NCBI GenBank assembly: GCA_006386115.1
Contig: VFIW01000108.1
Span: 1 to 64,000, forward strand
Direction: 5' to 3'
DNA: 64,000 nucleotides
DNA from: Globisporangium splendens
Taxonomy: Eukaryota; Oomycota; Peronosporomycetes; Pythiales; Pythiaceae
Position numbers and translations under genes: made by a program. This document shows, in pieces, positions 10,763-21,164 of this stretch. The notes under the pieces were generated by a model. That model did not search any database. It saw only the letters and a list, made by a program, of their open reading frames with translations, and was not told the DNA's origin. How positions within the stretch are numbered: position 1 is the first letter of the stretch; every line of letters starts with the position of its first letter.

Positions 10763-13700
10763 ATGATCATCAAGATCGTGCGCGCCGAGAACCTGCCGGC
10801 GTCCGACGTGAACGGCACGAGCGACCCGTTCGTCAAGGTGCTGTACGACGGCAAGGAGGTCGCGGCGACGCCCAAGATCAAGCGCGACCTCAACCCGCGC
10901 TGGGACGCCGTCGTGTCCTTCCCGCTCGTGGCCTCGAGCGCGCTCTACGTCACGCTCGAGGTCTGGGACCGCGACGAATTGTCGGCCAACGACCTGCTCG
11001 GCGCGCTGCGCGTGCCATTTCCTGACTGGCGCGTCCACGTCGACGAGTACGTGAAGAAGCAACAGCTCGAGCGCCAGCGAACACAGTCAGCCGCACAACA
11101 GAAGACGCTGCAACTCCGCGACACGTGGCAGAAACACCAGAGTAGCGGCAGCAATAACAGCAGCAATGATCTCATCAGCAGCTTTGACAATGGCGGCATG
11201 GAGCTGCAGCGCAAAAGTCAAACACTCAACTCGCAGCGTTCGATGCCACAAGACGGCGACGCCCTGCTGCGCGCGTCCTACGGATCGAGTGTGAATATCC
11301 TGGCGTCGTCCATCGAGAGCCCGGCGATTCTCGAAATTACGACCATCAAGCCCGTGTTGATCTGGTCGCGGCTGATCAAAGGCACGATCGCGCAGGGCCG
11401 CATCCTGTGCTCGATTCAGTACGAAGAGGACGATCTCAAGTACCTCGTGAATGAGCCGTACGGCACGAACATCCAGGATGTGTTCCTGCCGCAGAACCCG
11501 CGCTTCAAGCAGGAGTATTGCCACTTGCCGCGCAGTTGGCACCCGGACTTCGCGGTGCGGCAGCAAGAGCTCTCGGCGATGCACGCCGGCGTCCCGAAAG
11601 ACTGTTTGTTCCCGTGGCATGAGAAGATTCTGCACATGGTCGAAGAAGTCGCTGTGACATTCCACGTGAACGAATCTAACCAGGGCGTGCTCGCGACGCT
11701 CGTGCTGACCAACTACCGCGTCTGGTTCGTGCCGTACAAGCGCGTTAAGGGACTAGTCCACGAAGACGTGCACACGATCCCGATCGGCAAGATCCTCAAG
11801 GCGACCATCACGCAGCAGAAGCGCAGCAACTTCAACAACGTGGCGGTGCTCGAGTTGGAAAACATGGACGCGGGCCACTACCGCGTCACACTGTCGCCGA
11901 TCTCGCGACTCCGTGAGTCCGTGCGCGACAAGTACTCGCGCGACGCCGAGGCCAAGCGGATCAAGGAATTGTACAACCTGGTGGCTGAGATGGAGTGGCT
12001 GCGCCTGGAAAACAGCTTTTGCGCAACGACGGACTTGAACCACACAATCGCCGATGAGGAGGAAGAAAAGGACGAAGACGATCTCCGATATTACACGCCA
12101 CGTCCAGGCGGCGCTGCACGACCACCAGCACTCTCGCGGGCCATGACGGAACAGATCGGACGAGCTACCGCAGACACGAAAGCACAAACCTCATTCCGAG
12201 CGACGGCATCTGCTGCAGGAAACAGCAAGCCAGCAAACGGAGCGAGTCCTTTGAGCAACTCGCTCCAGTACAAGCATCAGCACAGCGCCTCACCGTCATT
12301 CCCAGCTACTAGCAACAAATCCTCCTCGGGACCGTACCATTTCGCGGGCAAGCGACGCATTCAGTACCATGCCGAGCGTGAATTCCGTCGTCAGGGCGTG
12401 TTCAACCACCCACGATGGCGGCATTTTGATAAAAACGACAAGTACGCGATCTGCGCGACGTACCCGAACTTCCTCGTCGTTCCCGCCAGCCTCAGCGACG
12501 ACATCATTTCCGAGGCGTCTCGCTTTCGCAGCAAAAACCGGTTTCCCGCACTAACGTGGATCCATCCGCGCACGGGTGCGCCATTGTGTCGAAGTAGTCA
12601 GCCGAACACAGGCGTGCTGCGTAGCACGAACCAGTACGACAAAGGACTGATCTGGGCGATCCGCGATGCCGCAATCCCCGCCGAGGCTGCGTGGAAATCG
12701 CCCAACGCGTTGCCGAAGAAGAGCAGCGTGCTCCACATCGTCGACGCGCGACCAGAGCTCAATGCCAAGAGCAATGCATTGACGGGCAAAGGTCACGAGT
12801 CTACGAGGCAATACGACCGCGACGGCACACCTATGGCGTCGATCACGTTCATGGGCATCGACAACATCCACGTCGTACGCAGTTCGTTTGCAGGTCTAGC
12901 GCAGGCGCTCTATGATGTCGAAGACGCGAATTTCTTTGGCGCTGTGCAGAAAAGCCGCTGGCTCGAGCACGTCTGTAACATCCTGCAAGGTGCGTCCGAA
13001 GTCGCGATGCACTTGGAACGCGGTGACGCTGTGCTTGTGCACTGCAGTGACGGCTGGGATCGTACGGCGCAGCTCTCGGCGCTCGCACAGCTGATGCTCG
13101 ATCCGTACTACCGCACGCTTGAAGGGTTTGCGATTCTCGTCGAGAAGGACTGGTGCTCGTTCGGGCACATGTTCAAGAAACGCTGTGGTCACCCGACGTC
13201 GGACCAGACATCGCCAATTTTCCCGCAATTCCTCGACGCCGTGTACCAGCTGACGCTGCAGTTTCCGACGCATTTCCAGTTCAACGAGCTCTTTCTGTCG
13301 ACTGTCGCTGAGGCCGTGTACTCGTCGTGGCATGGTACGTTCCAGGCCAACTCGGAGCGCGAGCGACGCGCGTTTCTGGACAAAGTCGCGACCGTGAGCG
13401 TCTGGGACGTCATTCGCGCGTCCACAGACCAGTTCCTGAATCCTCTGTTTATCGGTGCCGAGACGACGCGAAGTGGTCAGTTGCGCATGGAGCCCATGGT
13501 CCCCGTGTGCCGTGTTCGGCTCATGCAGCTGTGGAGCAGCCAGTATCAGAAAGCGATCAGCCACATGCGGTTGCAGCAGCGCGAATTCGAGATGCTGTCG
13601 TTGATCCGACAGCAAGAGACCGAGTTGTCAAGACTTTACGCGGTGCTGACGGACGAGCAGCAGCAAGAATTGCGTGCCTTCCAGCTACGATCGGACATTG

Positions 13701-14923
13701 CAAGCCTCGCACGGAGCATGAACCTCGAGCACCCTGAATTAGCCGACGACAACGACGAAGAATCGAAAGAAGGGGATAGTTTCGCCTCGGTCGTCACGCG
13801 CTCGATCTCGGGGACAAAATCGAACGGCAAGCGCGCGACAGCAGCCTCGGTTGATTTCCACGATCTGGTGAGCATGGCGACTGCTGCGGCTGCGAACCAG
13901 TCGTCATCGAACGGGAGTTCTGTGACTCAAGACCAACAACACTCAGAGTTATCACCTTCTCCAGCAGCAGCAGGAGCTCTAGGTGCTCCCACGTCCCAGA
14001 GTTCCAACGTCCCAAATGCGCGTCGCCGGAAGTCAATCACGAGTCGTTCGCGGAGCAACAGCCTCAAGCTGAAGAACAGCATTCTGAATATGATGGGTCA
14101 AATGACAGGTTCGCATGAGAATGGTGGAGCTCCGGACAGTTCTGCTGCCTCTGGCGCCGTTGCTGCTGCAGCCGCAACACCAGCTTCAGTCGTGTCTACC
14201 GTCGCTACCACTCGGTCCAACCATGGCAACTCACCGGATCGTCAGCAGAAGCAACAAGGATGGCCACGACAACGCCCCCATGACGCGTCGCGGCGCGAGA
14301 TCCATCGCCTGGAGGAACAATTGGCCAAGATGACCCACCAGATCGCCATCAAAGAAGACAGCGCAAAGGCAACGTTGCGACGGTTCAGGCAGTTCAACTA
14401 CAACCTTCCTGACAGTGTTGCTGGTCTCGAGTACGACAGCGGGTCGCCGACACACAACGACAGAGGAATGTATCACCAGAGGTCGAGCCATCGCAACCGC
14501 AACAGTGGCAACTCGGAGCGCTTCAACTCGCCGAACGGGATCTCACCATCCTCGTCTTCGTCGCAGGGATCGACGTCATCCTCGGCGTCTGGGGCGCAGA
14601 TGAATGGCAGGTTGAATGAGCAATCGTCGTCTACGATGAGTTTCCTCCCTGGCAGCTCGCCACTTCTCACGGAGAACTGCGTCGTGGCCGCTGGATCCTT
14701 CCGCAACTCGCAGCCCGTGTGGGAGCGTGACGGCGATGCACCGTGCTGCAAGCGGTGCAAAAAGAAGTTCAAGACGTTTTACCGCAATCGACACCATTGC
14801 CGTTGCTGTGGATACGTTTTCTGTGGCCGATGCACGAGCAACCGCATGAATCTGCCAGAGTTTGGATACCACGACGTCGTGCGCGTATGCAATATCTGCT
14901 ACAACTCTGGCGAAGACGGGTAG
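10763..14923 (+). CDS. C2-GRAM-myotubularin-FYVE phosphoinositide 3-phosphatase
   Basis: A single 1,386-codon frame. Residues 1-90 form a C2 domain (IIKIVRAENLPASD, then TSDPFVKV). A GRAM/PH-like segment lies around 280-400. The myotubularin catalytic domain spans about 500-900, with active-site HCSDGWDRT near residue 760, a full CX5R loop, so it should be catalytically competent. Ser/Gln-rich linkers with a short coiled coil follow. A FYVE zinc finger ends the protein (about 1315-1380), with WERD, RNRHHCRCCG and RVC motifs. Myotubularins remove the 3-phosphate from PI3P and PI(3,5)P2, and FYVE binds PI3P, so the protein probably acts on endosomal or autophagic membranes, recruited by its own substrate. 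The N-terminal C2 suggests additional lipid targeting. No introns are needed. Confidence 0.93.
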   Translation: MIIKIVRAENLPASDVNGTSDPFVKVLYDGKEVAATPKIKRDLNPRWDAVVSFPLVASSALYVTLEVWDRDELSANDLLGALRVPFPDWRVHVDEYVKKQQLERQRTQSAAQQKTLQLRDTWQKHQSSGSNNSSNDLISSFDNGGMELQRKSQTLNSQRSMPQDGDALLRASYGSSVNILASSIESPAILEITTIKPVLIWSRLIKGTIAQGRILCSIQYEEDDLKYLVNEPYGTNIQDVFLPQNPRFKQEYCHLPRSWHPDFAVRQQELSAMHAGVPKDCLFPWHEKILHMVEEVAVTFHVNESNQGVLATLVLTNYRVWFVPYKRVKGLVHEDVHTIPIGKILKATITQQKRSNFNNVAVLELENMDAGHYRVTLSPISRLRESVRDKYSRDAEAKRIKELYNLVAEMEWLRLENSFCATTDLNHTIADEEEEKDEDDLRYYTPRPGGAARPPALSRAMTEQIGRATADTKAQTSFRATASAAGNSKPANGASPLSNSLQYKHQHSASPSFPATSNKSSSGPYHFAGKRRIQYHAEREFRRQGVFNHPRWRHFDKNDKYAICATYPNFLVVPASLSDDIISEASRFRSKNRFPALTWIHPRTGAPLCRSSQPNTGVLRSTNQYDKGLIWAIRDAAIPAEAAWKSPNALPKKSSVLHIVDARPELNAKSNALTGKGHESTRQYDRDGTPMASITFMGIDNIHVVRSSFAGLAQALYDVEDANFFGAVQKSRWLEHVCNILQGASEVAMHLERGDAVLVHCSDGWDRTAQLSALAQLMLDPYYRTLEGFAILVEKDWCSFGHMFKKRCGHPTSDQTSPIFPQFLDAVYQLTLQFPTHFQFNELFLSTVAEAVYSSWHGTFQANSERERRAFLDKVATVSVWDVIRASTDQFLNPLFIGAETTRSGQLRMEPMVPVCRVRLMQLWSSQYQKAISHMRLQQREFEMLSLIRQQETELSRLYAVLTDEQQQELRAFQLRSDIASLARSMNLEHPELADDNDEESKEGDSFASVVTRSISGTKSNGKRATAASVDFHDLVSMATAAAANQSSSNGSSVTQDQQHSELSPSPAAAGALGAPTSQSSNVPNARRRKSITSRSRSNSLKLKNSILNMMGQMTGSHENGGAPDSSAASGAVAAAAATPASVVSTVATTRSNHGNSPDRQQKQQGWPRQRPHDASRREIHRLEEQLAKMTHQIAIKEDSAKATLRRFRQFNYNLPDSVAGLEYDSGSPTHNDRGMYHQRSSHRNRNSGNSERFNSPNGISPSSSSSQGSTSSSASGAQMNGRLNEQSSSTMSFLPGSSPLLTENCVVAAGSFRNSQPVWERDGDAPCCKRCKKKFKTFYRNRHHCRCCGYVFCGRCTSNRMNLPEFGYHDVVRVCNICYNSGEDG

Positions 14924-14943
14924 TTAGTTTACACAATGAGAGA

Positions 14944-16211
14944 TCAGCACAAGATCACAAGAAAGTTAGTCGGTAAGGAAGCAGTAGGTAGTGGAGGAGC
15001 GCGTTGGGCACAAGCAGGCGAGGTTGTTTTGGCAGGTGCACTAGAGTAATTGGGTATAATACCTTGTTTTCCTTGATAAGCTGCCTTGTTCCGCAGCAAA
15101 AGCTGCCGATTGCCGTGCTGGTACGCAGTTCTCGGTGTAAACGCAGGCGACAAGCGAGCCGATGCCAACGAGTGACGATCGTCTTCTGCGACAGGGTTGA
15201 TCAATGTCAACGGCATGGGTCTTGGCGGCTTTCCCAGGCACAGCGCGTTGGGTGGAGACCCAATTCCAGGTACTCCTCCGACTTGTTTCCCCGTTGGTGG
15301 ACCAATGGCAAACTCGGTCTCAAACTGCAGTCGCTGGCTTTGCTTCTCTTGCATGGCCGTCCTCGGTGATACCTTCGCCAGCAGCACTGGGAACGCACCA
15401 CAGAACTATATTTCCACGGAATATCACGACGACAACAACACAAAAATGATGCTCTTGCTGCCGCAATCACGTTCAGCTCCACCATTGCGCGTAGACGTAC
15501 TCGTTCGGGTGAATACGCGCCAGGTCCTCGGATCTCCTTGTTCTCGTGATAGCCATCCACCTGGTTGAACCGCGGTGTCGCCGATTTCAGAGCCGACACA
15601 GTGTTTCCTTTCATTTGCACGTGCCGTGCCAGCTCCTGCGACGCGTGCACATCGTAAAAGTGGTTGACGGTCGCGATAGGAGTTGGATTCACATCACGCT
15701 CGTGCCTAAACAACAAAAAGCAGCAGCAGATCAGATCAAATAATCAAAAAGCAAGCACAATGCATATTTGACAATGAAATGGATCAGTGTTCTCCATATA
15801 CCTGTACAATGCGATCGTTTTGTTCTTCTGTGCGTTGACCGCCATGCTGTTCCATTCCTCTCGGAACAAAGCGCCTGGGTCGCCTCGCACACCTTCATCC
15901 TCTACAAGAAGGAAGTCGTAACAGCGCTTATGCCTAGACACAGCACCTCGCTCGTCTTAGCTAGACTTACCATCGTCTCGTGGACTGAAGACGGTCGTTC
16001 GGAACGGCGCGTACTGGCATTGTGCCTTCAGAACTCTGGACTCGCTTCGATTCCGCATCTGGAGAGGCAACATCTGTGGCAGCATCGTCTCTGACCTTCC
16101 AGTTGAGGCTACGATGTCGTATTGGTAGCAGTATCGCTGCTGTACTTGCACTTTCCCGACAGCAGCAACCACAAAGTTGAGTATCAGGACTCGAGGCGGT
16201 AAAATTAGCAT
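14944..16211 (-). CDS. SHIPPO (STPGR) repeat protein, probably flagellar
   Basis: A four-exon model fits all splice phases: 16211-15971, 15901-15802, 15705-15501 and 15372-14944, with introns of 69, 96 and 128 bp that all begin GT and end AG. The product has the sperm-tail PG-rich type of repeat, seen as SALKSATPRFN followed by IRGPGAYSPER, and a Pro-rich C-terminal region. Proteins with PGPGAY-like repeats are associated with axonemal and other microtubules in eukaryotic flagella, consistent with zoospores. The start is uncertain. The listed ATG opens a hydrophobic stretch, and an in-frame Met about 42 codons later (MLPQMLPLQM) may be the true one. The last exon's C-terminal residues are not recognisable. 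It ends 20 bp past the phosphatase stop codon, tail to tail. Confidence 0.6.
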
Positions 16212-16225
16212 TGTTCATCACCTAT

Positions 16226-17484
16226 CTATACCTTATCTTTCTCATGAGCTGCTCCATTGCATGCCTTTTCGCATGGAATCGCAAAGCTCAGTGGCCATGG
16301 ATCCGCAGGCGAGGCTGTGATCTTGCTCTGACTGTACTGCGCGTAAAACGCGCGTCGACTGGTTTGAGACTCGTTGGCGGACGAACAGTGCCACACGTTC
16401 GAGAGGAAGAAAATCACAGTGCCAGCAGGCACCAAAATAGGCGCCGTTGCCATGGCTTCCAGAGCATCTTCGCTCTCATTTCCATCTTCTTCCCCGTTTT
16501 GTGGGTCCGATTGTGCCACAAGAGACGATTGCGAGACAAAGCGCAAGGGTCCATTCTCCAAAGTGACGCCGTCCAAGGCGCACCACGCAGAGATGTATGG
16601 CGGAACCAACGCGCGATGCACGCACATACCGAGCTGCTCATCGTCGTCTCGGTGCCAGCGGAACTCGACTGCCGTTTGCGGTGGCTTGACCACGTAATGC
16701 TCGTTGAAAAACAGCAGCTCATGGGAACCAGAGGTACTATCTTCCTCCGCGTCGCTGCTTCTCGCCATCAATTGGGCTGCGAACGACGGGAGCCGCTCAA
16801 ACAAAAGTGTTTGTAACACGTCCTGATTCCCACCAGTACGCAGTGCTGCGTGCTGCTCACCCCCACAGAGGCGTCCAAATTGCTTGGACCGCACACGAAG
16901 GTACGCACTCGCATCGACCCGCGCGGCGGCGTCCTCACGCAGCTTATACACACAAAATAACAATAGAGACATGAAGAGCGTTAGCCCATCTACGTCACTT
17001 ACCTCACTATATAGACACATATAAAGCTGCAACTTGTAAGCAATCGGTACCGGGTATTCCGCCATCACGTCCAGAACGCATCCCTGCAAGCAAAGCCAAC
17101 GTGAGGCATGTTATAGCATGGACCAAGGCTATATCCACAGCAACAGCATTGATGTATTGGTCACAGTACCTGCTCGATCACCTGTGCCACTGCGTCCTCC
17201 TTCGCTCGGTGGATCTGGTCGTACAGCAGCGCACACTCCTGCTGCAGAAACCGGAGCTCGTCGTCTGCCAACAGCTCCGAGAGCACGACGAAGCCGTGTG
17301 TAGCAAAGAACGCGATGTGCTCGCGGTTTAGACCCGCAGTCGCAGATGAAAATGGTGCCACTGTGGGCGGTTGCGGCGCAGCGAATGCGGTTGTCGCGTG
17401 CTGCTTCCAGGGCCTCTCAGGACCGCTATCGCCGTCGCCATTGACCTCGTCGTCGTCTGCATGCGCGCGTTTACTATTCGTCAT
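16226..17484 (-). CDS. Phytanoyl-CoA dioxygenase (PhyH)-like Fe(II)/2-oxoglutarate oxygenase
   Basis: Three exons: 17484-17170, 17083-17003 and 16942-16226 (phase 0 joins; introns of 86 and 60 bp), about 370 residues. The N-terminus is charged and has a basic KRAHADDD segment. The catalytic part has VEFRWHRDDDEQLG, where HRD provides the H-x-D iron ligands. The distal His is in FLSNVWHCS, followed by the Arg of QTSRRAFYAQYS that binds 2-oxoglutarate. This is the double-stranded beta-helix arrangement of the PhyH family, which hydroxylates fatty acyl or small-molecule substrates. The substrate is unknown. The reading frame extends upstream of 17484 to 17778 with a possible mitochondrial-type N-terminus (MEFKRVLRHIRANARA). 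I prefer the downstream ATG because the extension is AT-rich and aromatic-biased. Confidence 0.8.
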
Positions 17485-17901
17485 GCTGCGTGTGCTGGTA
17501 AGTTCGGTGTGACGAGGTTTGCATGTGTGCTGAAGGTCGTACTTAAAGTGGACAATATGCAAGAACAGAGGATATACGGTACTGATTACCCTATCAAACA
17601 GCATGTTGAAGCGGTGTATGACATTGAGGGGGTACACATTCCAAAAATACGGAACGTACCGTGAATACACGATTGCCTGATACAGACGAGGGTGGTGCAA
17701 TTGGCGCCATTTTGGGGATGCCGATACTGTCGCTCGAGCATTTGCTCGTATATGTCGGAGCACTCTCTTGAACTCCATTAAAACTCTTGACGCTGTCGCT
17801 GCAAGTGCACGTCTGGTGATTTGTGGTCAGCTTGGTGCTTGGATCCACTCAAAGCGAAAGGTGAAGTCAGCGCCTACGAACCAATCAAGCATCCATATTC
17901 T

Positions 17902-18545
17902 TTAGCAACCCCACTCCGAACCTTTTTCAAGAGCAACCGATTCGGATGCTTGGTCGGTCATATGAGAGGAGAGGTACAAACCATAATGAAGCAACGTGAA
18001 CTGGAGCACGACGATCACCCACCCAAGAAGAATGCCTTGCAGGTAGATAAAGTTCTTCTCCAAGGCGAATCCCAGCTGGTGGAAGGCTGAGAGCCTGAAC
18101 TTGCGCTTGAAGATCCAGTGAACCTAGAACAGCGAGATGAACTCCGAACACGCATAGGCGAAGATGCTAGTTGCATTCGACTTGACCTGATCGAAGGATA
18201 GACTGCTCAGCTCTTGGTAGAACTGAGCACTTGGTAAATGGTGCGAGATGATCAAATACAGCGCAAATAGAAACGGGACTGCACATTCCACGTACTCGAT
18301 CAAGATGATCCGTTCCCACTGATACAAAAGCTGGAGCACGAGCTCCGTGGTCTCTTCCTTTCTCCGAATCTTGCTGATCATTGGATGCACTTGCTCCGTC
18401 GAGTTGACCTTGTCTGACGGTACAGCTTTGCTTCCGTGTGACTTCGGATCAGGAGCGACTGCGCTGGATTTGAACTTGTAGGGCATTGCGATGCCAGCTT
18501 GTTGCTCTCGCGGCATCGGGACGATACTCAGAGTGTGAGCATCTT
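17902..18545 (-). pseudogene. C-terminal fragment of the multi-span membrane family (copy B)
   Basis: From about 18545 down the frame reads a polar linker, then LIEYVECAVPFLFALYLI, a PSAQFY box and ACSEFISLF, matching copy A at 97-684 in order. An in-frame TAG follows at about 18124. The same frame goes on as a basic loop and two more helices (KRKFRLSAFHQLGFALEKN) to a stop at 17902. The TAG falls where copy A has sense codons, so the gene is broken. Upstream of about 18545 the homologous part is gone and the DNA belongs to the oppositely oriented DUF6604-type relic. The N-terminal 80-100 codons of the apparent open frame up to 18786 are only the antisense of that relic. Confidence 0.6.
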
Positions 18546-18589
18546 TGTCAAAATGTTGTGGTTCTGATGTTGCTGATGGAATGTCGTTC

Positions 18590-20493
18590 TCAGCCAGGTC
18601 GCCAAGTCTTGTGCGCGAGTGGGTGGCGTCGCTCTTTGCGACGAGTTTGACGGATCCCAGCGCCGCGACCGCGTCGCACGAGTATTTCCTGGATCGCTTG
18701 AAAGCGTGGCACGTGACGCTGCGGCAAGTGGAAGTGCAAGCCGTAGGCAACAACAAAGCGACGAAATCTAGCGATGTAGAAGGCAAGCCACGGAAGCAAC
18801 GGCAGGCGTTTGCAAACTACTACGAGGTGCTGTCGCTTGATGCCGAGTATTTCGAGCCGCTTACTGACGCTGACGAGCCGGACGACGAGTGGACAGTGGG
18901 TACTCAGGCTGGACCTCCACGAGCACTTGATTCGCTAAAAGCGGACCGTGATCGATTGTTTAATGAAGCTTTTTCGCAGGATTTGCTCATCGAGACCATG
19001 CCATATCCGTTGGATGGACGAGTTTTTCACGACCAAGAAAGTGGTGCTCCCGCTCGTGTTTGTCGTCAGCTGCTGGCTGAAGAGCGTCGGGTGTCTGCAT
19101 GGAGATGGCGGGCTCGATCGAAACATCAGTATGACGATCCAGCATTCGTGGTATCTCATGGACAGGCTGGACCGGGCAAAGCGGGCGGTATTAACAGCCG
19201 ATCAGGAAACCCACGACTTGCTGGGATCTGTTCGTACCGAGATCGTGGAATCCAAGAAAGGGTGGATGCTTGTGAATCCACTCATGGCTGGCTTCATGAT
19301 GCTGGACTATCAGTTCAAGTATCTCCATCTAGCAAACGAAACGCTTTTGGTGACATCCTGCTTCCGTGCATTTGGGTATTTGTACGCTGCGCTGTTGGAT
19401 TCCAATTTCATTGGCTATATTCCGTTCTTTGACCGCATTTTGGAACTCTGCGAGACGACCATATTCACTCCGTCAAGAGCTGCTGCGACGCACGGCTCTT
19501 ACTCACGCACGTATTTGATCAGCTCGCACATGACTACTACAGCTGTGGACGCGATGTTCAGGAATGCGTCCCAGCCTCCGACCAAGCAAGCGATTCAAAA
19601 ACGGAAATGCCTCTGAACGCGGGATCTCTCCGCCATCTTCCGGCTCGCGATTGAAAACGATGTTTCCGTTCTTGGCCATGAAATCAAAGCGTGTTCCTCG
19701 AAGCTTTTATTGTCCAAGGTGTCTGAACGGTGCTCTCATGAGCTATTCGATCTACGTGTGCTGTCTCGCGATATGCTGTGGGTCAACGATGATCTGGCGG
19801 ATTTGTTCTCTGACCTGTGTGACTCTCTTGGCAGACACCAAGCCCATGATGACTACCTCGCTGGTCACGAACCTGGTGTTTCGCGCCAATACATGATCGA
19901 TCGAGCTTTGGAAAACCCTACGTCTTTTGATAAACGATCGAGATACGGAGGAATTGGACGACGCTGCGAGTGCGTTCGACAATGCAGTCAACCTACCTCC
20001 ACAGCAAATCGCGAGGTTGAACGACAATGACGCAACTCCAACACACATTGCTCACGATGTGGAGAGTGTCTGCAAGACCATTGAATTTCTGGCCGGTTCG
20101 GTGGAAATGCTGTCGATGAGAGACCGGATCAACACCACTAGTCGATCGTTGCGCTTGAAGTTCGCACCGGTAGCAGATGAAGTTGGACGCACTTGGTGGG
20201 TTCGAGATTTATCGGGTGATGGCGAGTACGGATCCATCCGAAGACTTTGACCGCCTGAAACAAGCGATCGAGAGTGTTCCGGAGTGCAAGCATGTGGTTT
20301 GCTACAATGGCCAAGTGATGCTTGAGAGCCATGAGGGCTAGGATCACGTGGCGACGACACGAAAGCTGCTTCAGGTAATCAAGGACAAGCACGCGCATTT
20401 CGACCAGTGGTTGGTGTGTGCGCACGACTCGGAGCTGTGTCTCGACAGGCTTGTCGTCTCGGCGGAAGGAATCGTGCTTCGGGAGTGAAATCA
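18590..20493 (+). pseudogene. DUF6604-type oomycete repeat gene, multiply broken
   Basis: Successive plus-strand segments together read as one long protein. 18590-19012 includes FANYYEVLSLDAEYFEPLTD. After a one-base shift near 19014 comes DEFFTTKKVVLPLVFVVSCW and a long well-preserved stretch to 19616. An in-frame TGA lies at 19614-19616 and coding continues (DLSAIFRLAIENDVSVLGHE). Another shift falls near 19925 and another near 20240. The last recognisable part is VIKDKHAHFDQWLVCAHDSE, to a stop near 20493. I recall this as a high-copy Phytophthora family whose N-terminus is the DUF6604 domain (YKxxT motif); its function is unknown. The start domain is missing here, but a stand-alone copy of that domain sits on the minus strand at 24.4-24.9 kb. 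Confidence 0.65.
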
Positions 20494-20499
20494 AGGCGA

Positions 20500-21164
20500 G
20501 TCCGAGGTGGTTGGGCGATGAAAAAGGTCTCAGCAATTGAAGCCACACGGTGTTTGTCGTTGCGGCGACGAAGTGTGTGTCACGTGTCGCTTCTAACATG
20601 CTGTTATTTCGAAAAAATAGATGCAGTTGTTATATCCGACGAAGACACCGTGGCACGTTGAGTGATGGTCTCACATTTATGTCCCCAATTCAAAGTAACG
20701 CCGTTTCTACCAATAAAAGCACGTTAAATGCTCTATTTCCATCCAATCAGACACGAGGGATTATGCCAATCAAACGGGTGATGCGCTTGTGGCAGAGAGC
20801 CAATTGACCGCAAAGAGAACATGGAGAAGAAAAGAGAAGCGCGCGCAATCCGCATCGCCATGCGCCATGCACAGAACCAGCAGCAGGCGATCCCCAGTCT
20901 TTGAATCTGAACACCCGCCTGCGCGTGCTGATTGCCATGGAGGGTGTGCGCGTGGAGGTGCGGGCGAGTGTGTAAACAAAGCCACTCGCACCAAGTCATC
21001 CGAGTGCCTCATTTTCTATTTTCAGGTCTCCCCCAGATTTAGCACTTCTGAAGCGATCCGACGCGCGAACAAACGCTAGTTGAGAGACTTTGACTGCGGT
21101 ACTCTGGTCTCGCTTGTCCCACGAATACATCTATTAATCCGTCTACACGCTGGTCGTCAAGAAC
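20500..21164. other. Intergenic region upstream of the CFAP61-like gene
   Basis: No coding frame is supported. It carries the putative initiator at 21009-21022. Confidence 0.5.
21009..21022 (+). promoter_or_regulatory. Candidate oomycete initiator (INR) element
   Basis: TCATTTTCTATTTT matches the core of the published oomycete INR consensus GCTCATTYYNCAWTTT with one mismatch, and lies 143 bp before the ATG at 21165, on the same strand. A loosely similar TCATTTACTATTTT occurs near 54472, upstream of the ISCA2 gene. The match is by eye only. Confidence 0.4.

Noticed and set aside
12896..13615. 239-codon minus frame inside the phosphatase gene
   Set aside because: Antisense of the conserved catalytic region; no independent evidence.
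18545..18786. N-terminal extension of membrane-family copy B
   Set aside because: Those codons are the antisense of the DUF6604-type relic and have no match to the family.
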